The notes below the pieces were generated by a model. The model saw only the letters and a list, made by a program, of their open reading frames with translations. It was not told the DNA's origin and made no database searches. This document shows, one piece after another, positions 45,168 to 56,194 of a stretch of 64,000 nucleotides of DNA. Numbering within the stretch: the first letter of the stretch is position 1; the number at the start of each line of letters is the position of its first letter. Source of the DNA: Atherinomorus stipes (taxonomy: Eukaryota > Chordata > Actinopteri > Atheriniformes > Atherinidae); NCBI GenBank assembly GCA_023101725.1, contig JALJCO010007060.1:1-64000 (forward strand). The letters run 5' to 3'. The position numbers and the translations under genes are program-made.

Positions 45168-45739
45168 AGGCCGCATTCACGAACTTCTCTGATTGGAATC
45201 AGAGTCCGTTTGCTGGGAAAGTCCACTTCGTTTAGGGGAGGTGTGAATGCACAAACGAACTCTGATCCGGAACAAACAACCGGACTCGGTCCGCCCGCAA
45301 ACGCAGGTCTCGGTCCGATTCAAGTGAACCAAAGACAGGAAGTGGACTACAAACTGCATTGCATTGTGGGTAAACGCTACAACAACAACAAACACACGTG
45401 TGGGACTGCAGTACTGATAAAGGTCGTGGTCAGACGTGGAGTTACGAGGAAGTAAAAGCTTTCATGGATATGTGATCTGATGACATCACATCCAGCTGCT
45501 CGTACAGAAATAATGTCGCTTTGAGGAGGAAACAGAAGCTGTGAGAACCTTCTTGTTCGTGCGTCTTCTCCTCGCCTACGTGAATCTGAAAGCAGCGCCA
45601 CCTGAGATTCTCAATCTCGGCTCGTTTGGCAATAGTGCAACATGAACGCAATCTCGGTCCGGAAGACCACCCCCCCCCCAACTGGACCGAGTCCCCATAC
45701 GGACCGGGACTGGTGGACTGTGCTTTCTGAATGCGGCCT
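45168..45739. mobile_element. 572-bp MITE with AGGCCGCATTCA termini
   Basis: The left end AGGCCGCATTCA (45168-45179) is the exact complement of TGAATGCGGCCT at 45728-45739. Both ends lie next to unrelated sequence: array N on the left, unique DNA on the right. The interior has CGGACTCGGTCCG and ACCGAGTCCCCATACGGACC words near the ends but no transposase. A target duplication is not clear, so the superfamily is left open. Confidence 0.75.
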
Positions 45740-46435
45740 TGGCCACGGCTGCTCCAGCGGCTCAGAAATGGCGGTTGTCGATTCATGAAGCAGGTTTAAC
45801 AAACTGAACTCTGAGCTGGTTTAATCAACTCGGACTAGTTCAAGCCGGGTTTAGCAGCACCAGGATAAGAACCAGCATCAATGCAGCCCGGTTCATCGGG
45901 TCAGCATGGCAACAGGGATGTGGGGGCGGGGCTTACGCTGGTCATTGAATAGAAGTAGAACTTGTAAAGCTTCAGTTTAAACGGCTGCAGAGAAAGATTT
46001 AAGGTTAATGCTGTCGTTTACGGTCACAAAGATGGTTCCTGGTGGGGGGGGGGCAGTCCAGGATCCGGGCAGGATGATGAAAGTTCTGATCTGGACTTCG
46101 GTGCACCTCCCTCCCACCTGTGAAGCTGCTGTTCGTTACCTGCTCTGTACGAACAGCAGCTTTTTCATTTCGTTCATTTAGCTGCAGTCCTGCAGGAGCA
46201 AGATGGCCGCCGTAGGATGACATGTAACCGTCACACAAGTCCAAATGTCTCGCATGTCCCGCATGTCCCACGTTATATGAAAACTCTTCCATCTGTGAAA
46301 CATGGTGTGGCAGTAACCAGCATCTGCTCCGAGGGGAGACCAGGACTACGAACACGGTCCCACCTGGATCTGAACACCGGATATACAAGTCAGTCCTGCT
46401 CCCCAACCAGTCCACCAAAGACATCACCAAGTCAG
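45740..46435. other. Unique stretch, no gene recognised
   Basis: One 154-codon minus frame (46005-46469) is open but has no recognisable domain and overlaps the edge of array O. No repeat is visible. Confidence 0.45.
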
Positions 46436-46439
46436 GACA

Positions 46440-47600
46440 GATCATGTCCCAGAGAGACGGGACCTCCAACCGTCCTCTCAGAGAGACGGGACCTCCACCC
46501 GTCCTCTCAGAGAGACGGGACCTCCACCTGTCCTCTCAGAGAGACGGGACCTCCACCCGTCCTCTCAGAGAGACGGGACCTCCAACCGTCCTCTCAGAGA
46601 GACGGGACCTCCACCGCCTTAGAGCGGGCCCCCTAGAGACGGCCTCCACCGTCCTTAGAGAGACGGGACCTCCACCCGTCTAGAGAGACAGGACCTCCAA
46701 CCGTCCTCTGAGAGACGGGACTCCAACCGTCCTCTGAGAGACGGGCCTCCACCATCCTCTAGAGAGACGGGACCTCCACCTGTCCTCTCAGAGAGACGGG
46801 ACCTCCATCGTCCCCAGAGAAACGGGACCTCCACCCGTCCTCTCAGAGAGACGGGACCTCCAACCGTCCTCTCAGAGAAACGGGACCTCCACCCGTCCTC
46901 TCAGAGAGACGGGACCTCCACCCGTCCTCTCAGAGAGACAGGACCTCCAACCGTCCTCTCAGAGAGACGGGACCTCCAACCATCCTCTCAGAGAGCGGGA
47001 CCTCCACCCGTCCTCTCAGAGAAACGGGACCTCCCCGTCCTCTAGAGAGACGGGACCCCACCTGTCCTCTAGAGAGACGGGACCTCCACCCGTCCCTAGA
47101 GAAACGGGACCTCCAACCGTCCCTAGAGAAACGGGACCTCCACCTGTCCTCTAGAGAGACGGGACCTCCACCCGTCCTCTCAGAGAGACAGGACCTCCAA
47201 CCGTCCTCTCAGAGAGACGGGACCTCCAACCGTCCTCTCAGAGAGACAGGACCTCCAACCATCCTCTCAGAGAAACGGGACCTCCACCTGTCCTCTCAGA
47301 GAGACGGGACCTCCAATCGTCCTCTCAGAGAAACGGGACCTCCACCCGTCCTCTCAGAGAGACGGGACCTCCACCCGTCCTCTCAGAGAGACAGGACCTC
47401 CAACCGTCCTCTCAGAGAGACAGGACCTCCAACCGTCCTCTCAGAGAGACAGGACCACCACCCGTCCTCTCAGAGAGACGGGACCTCCAATTGTCCTCTC
47501 AGAGAGACGGGACCTCCACCCGTCCTCTCAGAGAGACGGGACCTCCACCCGTCCTCTCAGAGAGACAGGACCTCCAACCGTCCTCTCAGAGAGACGGGTC
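46440..47600. repeat. Minisatellite array O, 29-bp unit, about 40 copies
   Basis: GTCCTCTCAGAGAGACGGGA plus CCTCCACCC or CCTCCAACC is repeated. Between about 46610 and 47110 many units lack two to six bases at varied positions (CTAGAGAGACGGG, CCCCAGAGAAACGGG), while both ends are regular. Confidence 0.95.
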
Positions 47601-47679
47601 TTGATGGAAGGGGGGGTCTCTGGCACCCCCCTAGACTTTTTTTATGCCACCTGATTTTTCTGAAGTGTCTACTGTCAGA

Positions 47680-47815
47680 ATCTGCCGGGTACCATCGGGT
47701 CGGGCACCGGGAATCGAGCATCGATGGGAACGGGGACTAACTCTGCGATTCTCCCAGAATCGTTAATTTATAAATTGTGATTCCTATTTTCGATGCCCAG
47801 CCCGCCGAACACCAG
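47680..47815 (-). mobile_element. TE terminus of the GGGCTGGGCATCG type, copy 1
   Basis: On the minus strand the sequence reads GGGCTGGGCATCGAAAATAG, then AACGATTCTGGGAGAATCGC. It is the same kind of terminus as at 48410-48520 and in the same orientation. Confidence 0.5.
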
Positions 47816-48409
47816 AGAATCCTCCGGGAGCGGAACGTTCGTTAGTACCGAGTTTCTGGTACAGCTGATTACGCTGACGCACACGGCGACTTTGTCGCTG
47901 TGTAGCGAGTTTTCAGACCCTCTGATGACTTTCTTTTAATAAAAACCGCTAGCAACACGTCTAGAGACACTTTCTGGTCTGACTGAGACTTTTGAGACCG
48001 ACGTGAAAAAGGTTTTGTTTATTGCGCGCTGATGTGGCCCCTCCCCCTCCCACAGCACACACTGCTGCAGGAAGCATCGGATACAGCAGACGTTCACCTC
48101 TGCATGAACCAGACTGATGAACTCAGCTGCCACTGATCATCAGATCGTTATGTCCATGTGAGGAACGAGGACAGAAACATTAAGTTCTGTAACATGAACT
48201 CTGAATTAGAAAACAGCCAGTTTAACAGTTAAATGATGAAACGATGAGGCCGGGGATCACTTTTATTTCTTTTTCTACTGTTTTTCTTAGCTGAAATACA
48301 GTTAAATGCTTTTGGTAAGAACATAAATAGAGCTGGAGTTACTATGTCAATGTGCTTGTCTGTTATTTGATGTAGTTGCCTACAAAAAAGAAAATGTAAA
48401 CTTTTTTTG

Positions 48410-48520
48410 ACCCTAAACCTTCAAAGAATCGGAATCAAGAATCAAAAAGAACCGCATTCGAAAGAAGGGGATGGAATCGGAACTGGAATCGTTAAAATTC
48501 AAACGATGCCCAACCCTAGG
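48410..48520 (-). mobile_element. TE terminus of the GGGTTGGGCATCG type, copy 2
   Basis: On the minus strand it begins TAGGGTTGGGCATCGTTTGA, followed by AACGATTCCAGTTCCGATTC. Such ends are common on fish hAT-like non-autonomous elements. No opposite end is identified between 47815 and 48410. Confidence 0.55.
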
Positions 48521-48823
48521 TACCAAACTGAAATGATGTCCAAAAGCCTTCGTTTTTAACCCTTTTTTGTACCAAACCAAACAATAAAAATATGATGTAG
48601 AAATAGGCAGAACTTTTGAAGTAAACGACATTCAGAGACAAACTTTTACATTTTCCCACGCAAATCTGACCCCAGGAATTCAATGGAATGCTTATTTCTT
48701 ACATTTCACAACATTTAGACTCATTTTTGGGACAAAAACAGCAAATAATGTGTGTGACCACCTATCGTTTCATTTCTTTAACCACACACAGTGAATTTTT
48801 GTTCACCACCAGCCTTTTCTTAA

Positions 48824-49277
48824 AGGGACCAGAGGCAGGAATTAAAACAAACAAACATGCATGTCCGTGTTTTTCACACTAATGGGTGATGAAGCGCTAA
48901 ATACCAAAAAGAATGTTTCCACCCACATTTCTCTCCGTTGCCTTGAACAGGCTGTGTGCTGCATAAAGCTGCAATTCGGTGTCTGAATTTCCCGCGCTGC
49001 CCTGCAGACGTGACGTCATTGATGCTACATCCGCAGTTCTGATGCAGGAAGAAGACGGTGGCGGTAAATTCAAACACTGTAAGCGATAGTTATGGATTCT
49101 TCTGCCGTCAGCAAACGATCCAGATCAACTGAAAGACACTAAAACGTGGAACTACGAAGAAAAAGGTGAGTAAACATAAACAACATTATAGGTTCAGTTT
49201 GTGCTCCGTGACGGCTTGGTGGGGGCTGCAGGTACCTGAAGCGCCAGTTTCGTTTCTTAATCTTACCTCTAGTCCCT
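48824..49277. mobile_element. 454-bp element flanked by TTAA (piggyBac/Kolobok-like MITE)
   Basis: The left end is TTAA at 48820-48823 then AGGGACCAGAGGCAGGAATT; the right end is CTTACCTCTAGTCCCT then TTAA at 49278-49281. Reversed, the right end reads AGGGACTAGAGGTAAGATTA, so about 14 of the first 16 terminal bases match. TTAA target duplications are characteristic of piggyBac and Kolobok elements. The interior is GC-rich and includes an ATG at 49092 with a 13-codon basic peptide and a splice-donor-like AAAAAGGTGAGTAAAC (about 49160-49175), as if it carried a promoter and first exon. Confidence 0.75.
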
Positions 49278-49281
49278 TTAA

Positions 49282-51044
49282 GGAGTGATGACATCATCGC
49301 AGTAAAAACTGGTTCATGTAGGTGACATCACTGCTTATGTAGATACTCCAAAGAAACAAACGTCACTTTTTTAGAGTGTGTGTGTGTGTGTGTGTGGGGG
49401 GGGGTTGTTTTAGCAGCTAGACCTCCTTCCTCAGTAATACAGTTGGGTCCGGTGATGATATGCAGTGATGATCTTTACCCGGAGACCACGTTGACTTCAT
49501 TTTGATTGGCTACACCTTATTTGGCTATGACCTTATTTGGAGAATCTAGGTCAAGCTGCGGTCGGAGTTTGCTAAAGGCTAACTGCTAGCAACATGGGCA
49601 CTTCAGACAGTGAGAGCTACGTTTATCAGACAAGACAGCATTTAGAAAATAAATAAACTTACAGGTAATGACAAGGTTGTGGCCCCCTCCCTCAGTGTTG
49701 CTGGGGGGGGTTGAATGGGTGGAACAGCTCTCACATTATTGCAGTAAAAGCAGCAGGTTGTTGCTTCCAGGTTAGAACGTTTTCCCGTCATTTTGGTGCT
49801 TTCAGATGTTTTTATTTCTGCAGGTGAGATTGTTTCTCCACATCTGCGGTGTGAGGATTACAGGATTATGCCGGGCTGGTGGCAGGGTGTGTTTTACTGC
49901 TGCTGCAGCAGAGATGCAGGATTTCAGGCTTTTCTGATGCAAACAAACACACATGTTGCTGGTGGACATGGCCGGACGGCTGTGAGCTCTCATCAGCAGC
50001 AGTGTGCCCACATGCAGCTCTCCACAGTCAGATCTTCCTCTCATCTTTATTCTCCTGACATTCCTCTGCTGCAAAGCACCACAATCCATTCCTTTGCTTT
50101 CCTTCCCTCAGAAACAGAGACTGAGTCTTTGTTTTCAGTCAGCTGCTGAGCTGCATGTGAATGTGCTTCACGGAGGAGTTCTGCACATGAAAACCTGATT
50201 TCGTCTGTTCGTGGGCACGTCTGTGGCTTCAGTTGTTGGTAAATAAGAGACGCGTTTCCCCCCATCATGGCCTGCTGCCACCACGCATGGGCGGCGCTAG
50301 AGGGGGGGCCGGGGGGGCACTGGACCCCCCTGACATTGGATCGGCCCCCCCAGATGACTGCCATGTCACTGCATTCCTGTACAGTAGTTGGCACTATGTA
50401 GTAGGTGTTGATGTCACATTTTAATAGAGATGCACGATAACAATTTTTTAAAACCGATACTGATAACTGATAAATTTCAGCTCCTAAAGGCCGATACTGA
50501 TAAAATTCCAACTGTACGGGGGAGTTTGTGTTTAAAATAAGATGGGAAAGTGGTTTGGAAGCAGTTTGGGGCCTCCCCTGTGAAGCAGCAGCTTTCTTTC
50601 CCCAATCGCAATATCTCAGCGAGAAAAGCTTAAAATGGGATTTTCCACTTCTGCATGTCCGATCTACAAAATTCCAACTTTATGGGACACAAGTTATCAG
50701 GGTGAGTCGTCATGATATCGGACTTATCGGAATGACGTCATAATTCCCTGTTATCAGCCATTCATGTGAGATGGGAAAGATGATCCTTCCCACTTGTGAA
50801 GTGGAGATTACCAGTGTGTTGTGTTCAAATGCTTTTGTGTTCGTAGGAAAGTGAAACACTGGAGGCTATCCTCACATGACTGCTAGCTAACATTGCTCTA
50901 AGGAAGTTAAAACAAACCATCCCAGTCTGATGTGGTAACTGATGGATGGTTACAGGGACGGAACCTTAAACTACTGAGTTTCATCAGATTCAGGTTTCTG
51001 GGAGTTTGTTCCACATGTGAGGAGCTTAAAACCTGAACGCTGCA
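49282..51044. other. Unique stretch with (GT)n and a solo TE terminus
   Basis: A GT run followed by G-run lies at 49376-49404. AGAGATGCACGATAACAATT at 50427, followed by AACCGATACTGATAACTGAT, is another common fish hAT-like terminal sequence. GGGCGGCGCTAGAGGGGGGG at 50288 resembles a further dispersed repeat. A 118-codon plus frame at 49793-50149 and its antisense show no domain. No gene is supported. Confidence 0.45.
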
Positions 51045-52476
51045 TCTTCAGGTTTAGTTCTGACTCTCCAGGTTTAGTTCTGACTCTCCAGGTTTAGTTC
51101 TGACTCTTCAGGTGTAGTTCTGACTCTTTAGGTTTAGTTCTGACTCTTCAGGTTTAGTTCTGCCTCTTCAGGTTTAGTTCTGACTCTCCAGGTTTAGTTC
51201 TGACTCTTCAGGTTTAGTTCTGACTCCAGGTTTAGTTCTGACTCTTCAGGTTTAGTTCTGACTCTCCAGGTTTATTTCTGACTCTCCAGGTTTAGTTCAG
51301 ACTCTTCAGGTTTAGTTCTGACTCTCCAGGTGTAGTTCTGACTCTCCAGGTTTAGTTCAGACTCTTCAGGTTTAGTTCTGACTCTCCAGGTGTAGTTCTG
51401 ACTCTTTAGGTTTAGTTCTGACTCTTCAGGTTTAGTTCTGCCTCTCCAGGTTTAGTTCTGACTCTTCAGGTTTAGTTCTGACTCCCCAGGTTTAGTTCTG
51501 ACTCTTCAGGTTTAGTTCTGACTCTTCAGGTTTAGTTCTGACTCTCCAGGTTTAGTTCTGACTCTTCAGGTGCAGTTCTGACTCTCCAGGTTTAGTTCTT
51601 ACTCTCCGGGTTTAGTTCTACCTCTTCAGGTTTAGTTCTGACTCTTCAGGTGTAGTTCTGACTCTCCAGGTTTAGTTCTGACTCTTCAGGTTTAGTTCTG
51701 ACTCTTCAGGTGCAGTTCTGACTCTCCAGGTTTAGTTCTGACTCTTCAGGTTTAGTTCTGACTCTTCAGGTGCAGTTCTGACTCTCCAGGTTTAGTTCTG
51801 ACTCTTCAGGTGCAGTTCTGACTCTCCAGGTTTAGTTCTGACTCTTCAGGTTTAGTTCTACCTCTTCAGGTTTAGTTCTGACTCTTCAGGTTTAGTTCTG
51901 ACTCTTCAGGTGCAGTTCTGACTCTCCAGGTTTAGTTCTTACTCTCCGGGTTTAGTTCTACCTCTTCAGGTTTAGTTCTGACTCTTCAGGTGTAGTTCTG
52001 ACTCTCCAGGTTTAGTTCTGACTCTTCAGGTTTAGTTCTGACTCTCCAGGTTTAGTTCTGACTCCCCAGGTTTAGTTCTGACTCTTCAGGTTTAGTTCTG
52101 ACTCTCCAGGTTTAGTTCTGACTCTCCAGGTTTAGTTCTCACTCTCCAGGTGTAGTTCTGACTCTCTAGGTTTAGTTCTGACTCTGCAGGTTCAGTTCTG
52201 ACTCTCCAGGTTTTGTTCTGAATCTCCAGGTTTAGTTCTGACTCTCCAGGTGTAGTTCTGACTCTCTAGGTTTAGTTCTGACTCTCCAGGTTCAGTTCTG
52301 ACTCCTCAGGTTTAGTTCTGCCTCTTCAGGTTTAGTTCTGACTCTCCAGGTTTAATTCTGACTCTCCAGGTTCAGTTCTGACTCCCCAGGTTTAGTTCTG
52401 ACTCTCCAGGTTTAGTTCTGACTCTCCAGGTTTAGTTCTGACTCTCCAGGTTTAGTTCTGACTCTTCAGGTTTAGG
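51045..52476. repeat. Minisatellite array P, 20-bp unit, about 72 copies
   Basis: ACTCTCCAGGTTTAGTTCTG (TTCAGG, GTGTAG and GTGCAG variants) is repeated. The rare variant ACTCCGGG-type unit (ACTCTCCGGG at 51601 and 51941) marks a repeated block of 340 bp, exactly 17 units. Confidence 0.97.
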
Positions 52477-52489
52477 GTTAGGTTTAGTC

Positions 52490-53612
52490 CCAGATTTCAG
52501 GTCTGAGTCCAGTACTAGTCCCAGATTTCAGGTCTGAGTCCAGGACTAGTCCCAGATTTCAGGTCTGAAACCAGGACTAGTCCCAGATTTCAGGTCTGAA
52601 ACCAGGACTAGTCCCAGATTTCAGGTCTGAGTCCAGGACTGGTCCCAGATTTCAGGTCTGAGACCAGGACTAGTCCCAGATTTCAGGTCTGAGACCAGGA
52701 CTAGTCCCAGATTTCAGGTCTGAGACCAGGATTAGTCCCAGATTTCAGGTCTGAGACCAGGACTAGTCACAGATTTCAGGTCTGAGACCAGGATTAGTCC
52801 CAGATTTTAGGTCTGAGACCAGGATTAGTCCCAGATTTCAGGTCTGAGACCAGGATTAGTCCCAGATTTCAGGTATGAGTCCAGGACTAGACCCAGATTT
52901 CAGGTCTGAGACCAGGATTAGTCCCAGATTTCAGGTCTGAGACCAGGATTAGTCCCAGATTTCAGGTCTGAGACCAGGACTAGTCCCAGATTTCAGGTCT
53001 GAGACCAGGACTAGTCCCAGATTTCAGGTCTGAGACCAGGATTAGTCCCAGATTTCAGGTCTGAGACCAGGACTAGTCCCAGATTTCAGGTCTGAGACCA
53101 GGACTAGTCCCAGATTTCAGGTCTGAGACCAGGACTAGTCCCAGATTTCAGGTCTGAGACCAGGATTAGTCCCAGATTTCAGGTATGAGTCCAGGACAAG
53201 TCCCAGATTTCAGGTCTGAGACCAGGACTAGTCCCAGATTTCAGGTCTGAGACCAGGACTAGTCCCAGATTTCAGGTCTGAGACCAGGACTAGTCCCAGA
53301 TTTCAGGTCTGAGACCAGGATTAGTCCCAGATTTCAGGTCTGAGACCAGGACTAGTCCCAGATTTCAGGTCTGAGACCAGGACTAGTCCCAGATTTCAGG
53401 TCTGAGACCAGGATTAGTCCCAGATTTCAGGTCTGAGACCAGGACTAGTCCCAGATTTCAGGTCTGAGACCAGGACTAGTCCCAGATTTCAGGTCTGAGA
53501 CCAGGACTAGTCCCAGATTTCAGGTCTGAGACCAGGATTAGTCCCAGATTTCAGGTATGAGTCCAGGACAAGTCCCAGATTTCAGGTCTGAGACCAGGAC
53601 TAGTCCCAGATT
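52490..53612. repeat. Minisatellite array Q, 31-bp unit, about 36 copies
   Basis: The unit contains GGACTAGTCC, a perfect 10-bp palindrome, then CAGATTTCA and GGTCTGAGACC, a second inverted repeat. The variant AGGTATGAGTCC lies at 52871, 53181 and 53553, giving block spacings of 310 bp (10 units) and 372 bp (12 units). It directly follows array P across a short junction. Confidence 0.97.
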
Positions 53613-54240
53613 GGTTGCAGCGTTTTCTTCACACATCAGCACGTTTGCAGGTGAAAAACACGGAGTCTGACCACAAATCAGATCTTGCTGACGTTGGCGC
53701 ATTGGCGTCTGCCCGACCTAAATGCTTCGCTCAGATGTCTTACGGAGAGCGGCAGCTAATCGGCAAGATGTAGGGACGATGTTGGCATTGGAATAATGGC
53801 CGAGCATGAGCCAACATTAAGCCGACATAACGGTGACCTACCGGCACAGCCCCATGAGGGCGAGGAAAACACTCAGACGCCTCACTGCCTCTTACTTCAC
53901 TTTGGAACAGCGGATTTTCAAACATGCTGGAGCGTTTCCAGCCATGCAGCCGGAGATCAGCTGTTCCAGAGTTACGTCAAAGGGAACGAGTCGTCTCAAT
54001 GCTTACCTCGATCTGGTGGCGACGCGCCGTTATCGTTCGTCTTATTTGTAAGGCTAGATCAAAATCTGAGCTTGTGTGAGCAAATGAAGACAAATGATTC
54101 ATTCAGGCCATTTTCATTCTCAGTTTTCATTAAGTGCAAGGACCAAAGATGGGCAGAAAAACCCACTATGCATGCATGAAATACTAAACAACACAGTAAA
54201 ACTGCTGTGTATGAAAGGCAATGTGCGTCGGCAGACATAT
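53613..54240. other. Unique stretch left of the Ginger-like element
   Basis: Frames of up to 127 codons (53796-54179) show no domain. Further protease or downstream exons of the minus-strand element could lie here, but I could not identify any. Confidence 0.4.
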
Positions 54241-54357
54241 GTGTACACACACACATATATATGTATATATACACATAATATATATATGTACATTAATATA
54301 TTTATATATACATAATATATATATTGTATAATATGTATGTATAATATATATACATAC
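54241..54357. repeat. AT/AC microsatellite in the intron after the protease Cys exon
   Basis: Imperfect ACACAC/ATATAT/GTATAT runs begin immediately after a GTATGT splice donor (minus strand) and grew from it. Confidence 0.85.
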
Positions 54358-54462
54358 TGTCAGTGCAAATACTCCACATGAGGTACCGTCCATTTGTCTG
54401 GGATGTTGGACTGTGTCCCATGTCCACCTGGAGACATTCCGACCTCTGTTTCTCATGAATGC
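54358..54462 (-). pseudogene. Ulp1/C48 protease exon with catalytic Cys
   Basis: The acceptor CTTTTTACAG precedes the exon and the donor GTATGT follows it. The 105-bp exon encodes AFMRNRGRNVSRWTWDTVQH and then PRQMDGTSCGVFAL. The DGTSCGVF block is the Gln/Cys end of an Ulp1-type active site; Cys is at 54376-54378 and the oxyanion Gln is at PRQ. It joins in phase with the preceding exon (...KKCLDTTR). The downstream intron is microsatellite. No later exon was recognised, so the C-terminus is missing or undetected. Confidence 0.8.
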
Positions 54463-55497
54463 CTGTAAAAAGAAATCTTATTCAGAGTTTCGTACACTGC
54501 CGTTTTAGATTGTGACGGTAAAAGCATTTCAGCAGGTGACATGAAGACAACTTAACGTCTGATGACAAAAAGGTTGTGAAGTCTTCATAAAAACACTGGT
54601 CAGTCAGTTTAATAGAAAGAATATTACGAACATTTTACATTCACTAGGGAGCTATAAGTTTGTACGATGGAGCAGCGGGAAAAGATCACGTAGAGTCTTT
54701 ATTGACATCTTTCAGAGTGATGGGCTCATTGGAGGAAGTAACGAGGGCCATGGACGAGGAGCTGCCCCCATCGTGCCTCATGAACTCCAGAATCGCTCTG
54801 GAAAAGCGTGCAACATTTTCAACTGTCTAAACATTTAAAGGCAGAATTATATTCTAGCTGTGAATATATCCTCCATAAAGCCAAAAGTATATTATAAGAT
54901 GACAAAGCCAATATGTCTACAGTATCTAGACCTCAGAGAGTGGCTCTGCGAGTATGACACAATTATTACACATCGATTTGCACCAAAGACTCCAGAATGT
55001 TACCCCATGAAAGTTCCTTGGATATGCAGGAAAACTCGTGGCATTCCCAATTCTCATATCATCAATACGATATATGACAAGACAAGTGCTGATGCAGTCT
55101 CACTGGCAGTCTCGCAGTTTCCTGTCTCCCTGCTCCCCCCCCCCCCCCCCCCCCTTTCATCTCTCTCTCTCGCTTCCTCTTTTCCTAACTTCTGCCTTGA
55201 CCTTCTCTCTTTCCATCTTCCTCCATAGACTGAATGAATTTTATGTACCATAGAAATATCTATGTTTTAATAATAAAACAGTTTAAATCTCTAACCTGCC
55301 AGAATGAGAGTGTTCAGACTGCATTTGCTAACTGAAATTGTGACTCTATAAATGCTGCAATCAAAGCTGAATGTGATCAGCCAACATTAATATTCAAATG
55401 GCCGTCTTTGAGCCATTCAGTAAGAACAAGTCACAGGCTTCTGTTTGATCTTTTTCTGTGATTAAAAATCAAAATATCATCAACATTTACTTTTTAC
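54463..55497. other. Intron-sized interval between protease exons
   Basis: About 1 kb of sequence includes a C-run followed by a CT-rich tract (55134-55225). Plus-strand frame 54860-55228 and minus-strand text around 54690-54830 stay open for some length, but no domain was recognised. Confidence 0.4.
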
Positions 55498-55584
55498 CTT
55501 GTTGTGTCCAGACACTTTTTTATGTCTCCTTTAGACTCCCAGTGGATCTAGGAACATGGATTTCTTCTCATGTGGACAGATCAT
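55498..55584 (-). pseudogene. Ulp1/C48 protease exon with catalytic Asp
   Basis: The acceptor ...AAACTGCAG is followed by MICPHEKKSMFLDPLG, where Asp (55546-55548) occupies the LD.LG position of C48 proteases. After a frame change the exon reads DIKKCLDTTR and ends at a GTAAAA donor. The AFMR exon follows naturally. A TAA/frameshift between LG and the KKCL segment shows decay. Confidence 0.75.
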
Positions 55585-55689
55585 CTGCAGTTTCATGGTA
55601 TTAAAAAAGACAAAAACCAAGCTATTCTGATGAACAAAATCCAGCCGCACACTTACACATTTATCAAACATTTACATTTATATTTATCA

Positions 55690-55770
55690 CTAATGTCCAG
55701 CGGTGATGTTGATTGACAATTCCCAGGATAACCTGAAACTCCATGGGTTTGATCTAACTCAAATGATGAA
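55690..55770 (-). pseudogene. Ulp1/C48 protease exon, His region
   Basis: Minus-strand text ILGIVNQHHRWTLVI corresponds to the segment of Ulp1-type proteases where a His directly before Trp is catalytic. Here the residue before Trp is Arg (CGC at 55700-55702), one transition from His (CAC). The upstream piece LDQTHGVSGY is in another frame. Exon edges are approximate. Confidence 0.65.
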
Positions 55771-55970
55771 CAGTTATGTAACAAAAGTTGTAGACTTTAT
55801 TAACACTTACAATCTGAAAAGATGCACAAGATGTGAAGTTCAAAGAAAAAGCAAAATGACAGCCAGTTACAATATAAAAGTCACTTAAACAGCTAGGGTT
55901 TTTTTTGTTGTTTTTTTTTTTAAACTTCTGGATATTATTCTAAATTGACCCTTTTTAAATGTATAGGTAC

Positions 55971-56097
55971 TGCACATGCAGTCTTGGAGTTTTCCCATTC
56001 CACATAGTTGTCTTAGCGAAGGAATCTATGAATGTGGCTCTTTCTTCATTTTGGCAGTTGTGGTTACGCACCATAACTGCCAGATAAGCATTATAGA
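55971..56097 (-). pseudogene. Exon upstream of the protease His exon
   Basis: The acceptor TTTCCATTTCTTCACAG begins the exon and a GTACCT donor ends it. It encodes [20 protein letters not shown], then [18 protein letters not shown]. The pattern (NAYL...V..HN...., F.DSF..T..W.G) fits the N-terminal part of the transposon-type Ulp1 domain. The frame is open throughout. Confidence 0.7.
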
Positions 56098-56194
56098 CTG
56101 TGAAGAAATGGAAATAAAAGACAAACAAACCCCGAAATTTATGACACAAAAGATATGCAGATTGCAGGAAAAATAACAGCTTTGAAGGTGAGTA

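Noticed and set aside
44376..45455. 359-codon plus-strand frame rich in Ser, Pro and Cys
   Set aside because: Read-out of the 31-bp array N, continuing into a MITE.
46217..46330. PSVKHG-like word reminiscent of a Tc1 transposase
   Set aside because: Only a few residues match, and neither flanks nor terminal repeats support a Tc1 copy.
46005..46469. 154-codon minus-strand frame as a possible host gene
   Set aside because: No recognisable domain, no splice or promoter evidence, and it overlaps array O at one end.
49793..50149. 118-codon plus-strand frame
   Set aside because: An overlapping antisense frame of similar length and no motif; considered chance.
54690..55228. Possible extra exon(s) on either strand between protease exons
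   Set aside because: Text on both strands stays open for some length, but I could match none of it to the protease or to any family.
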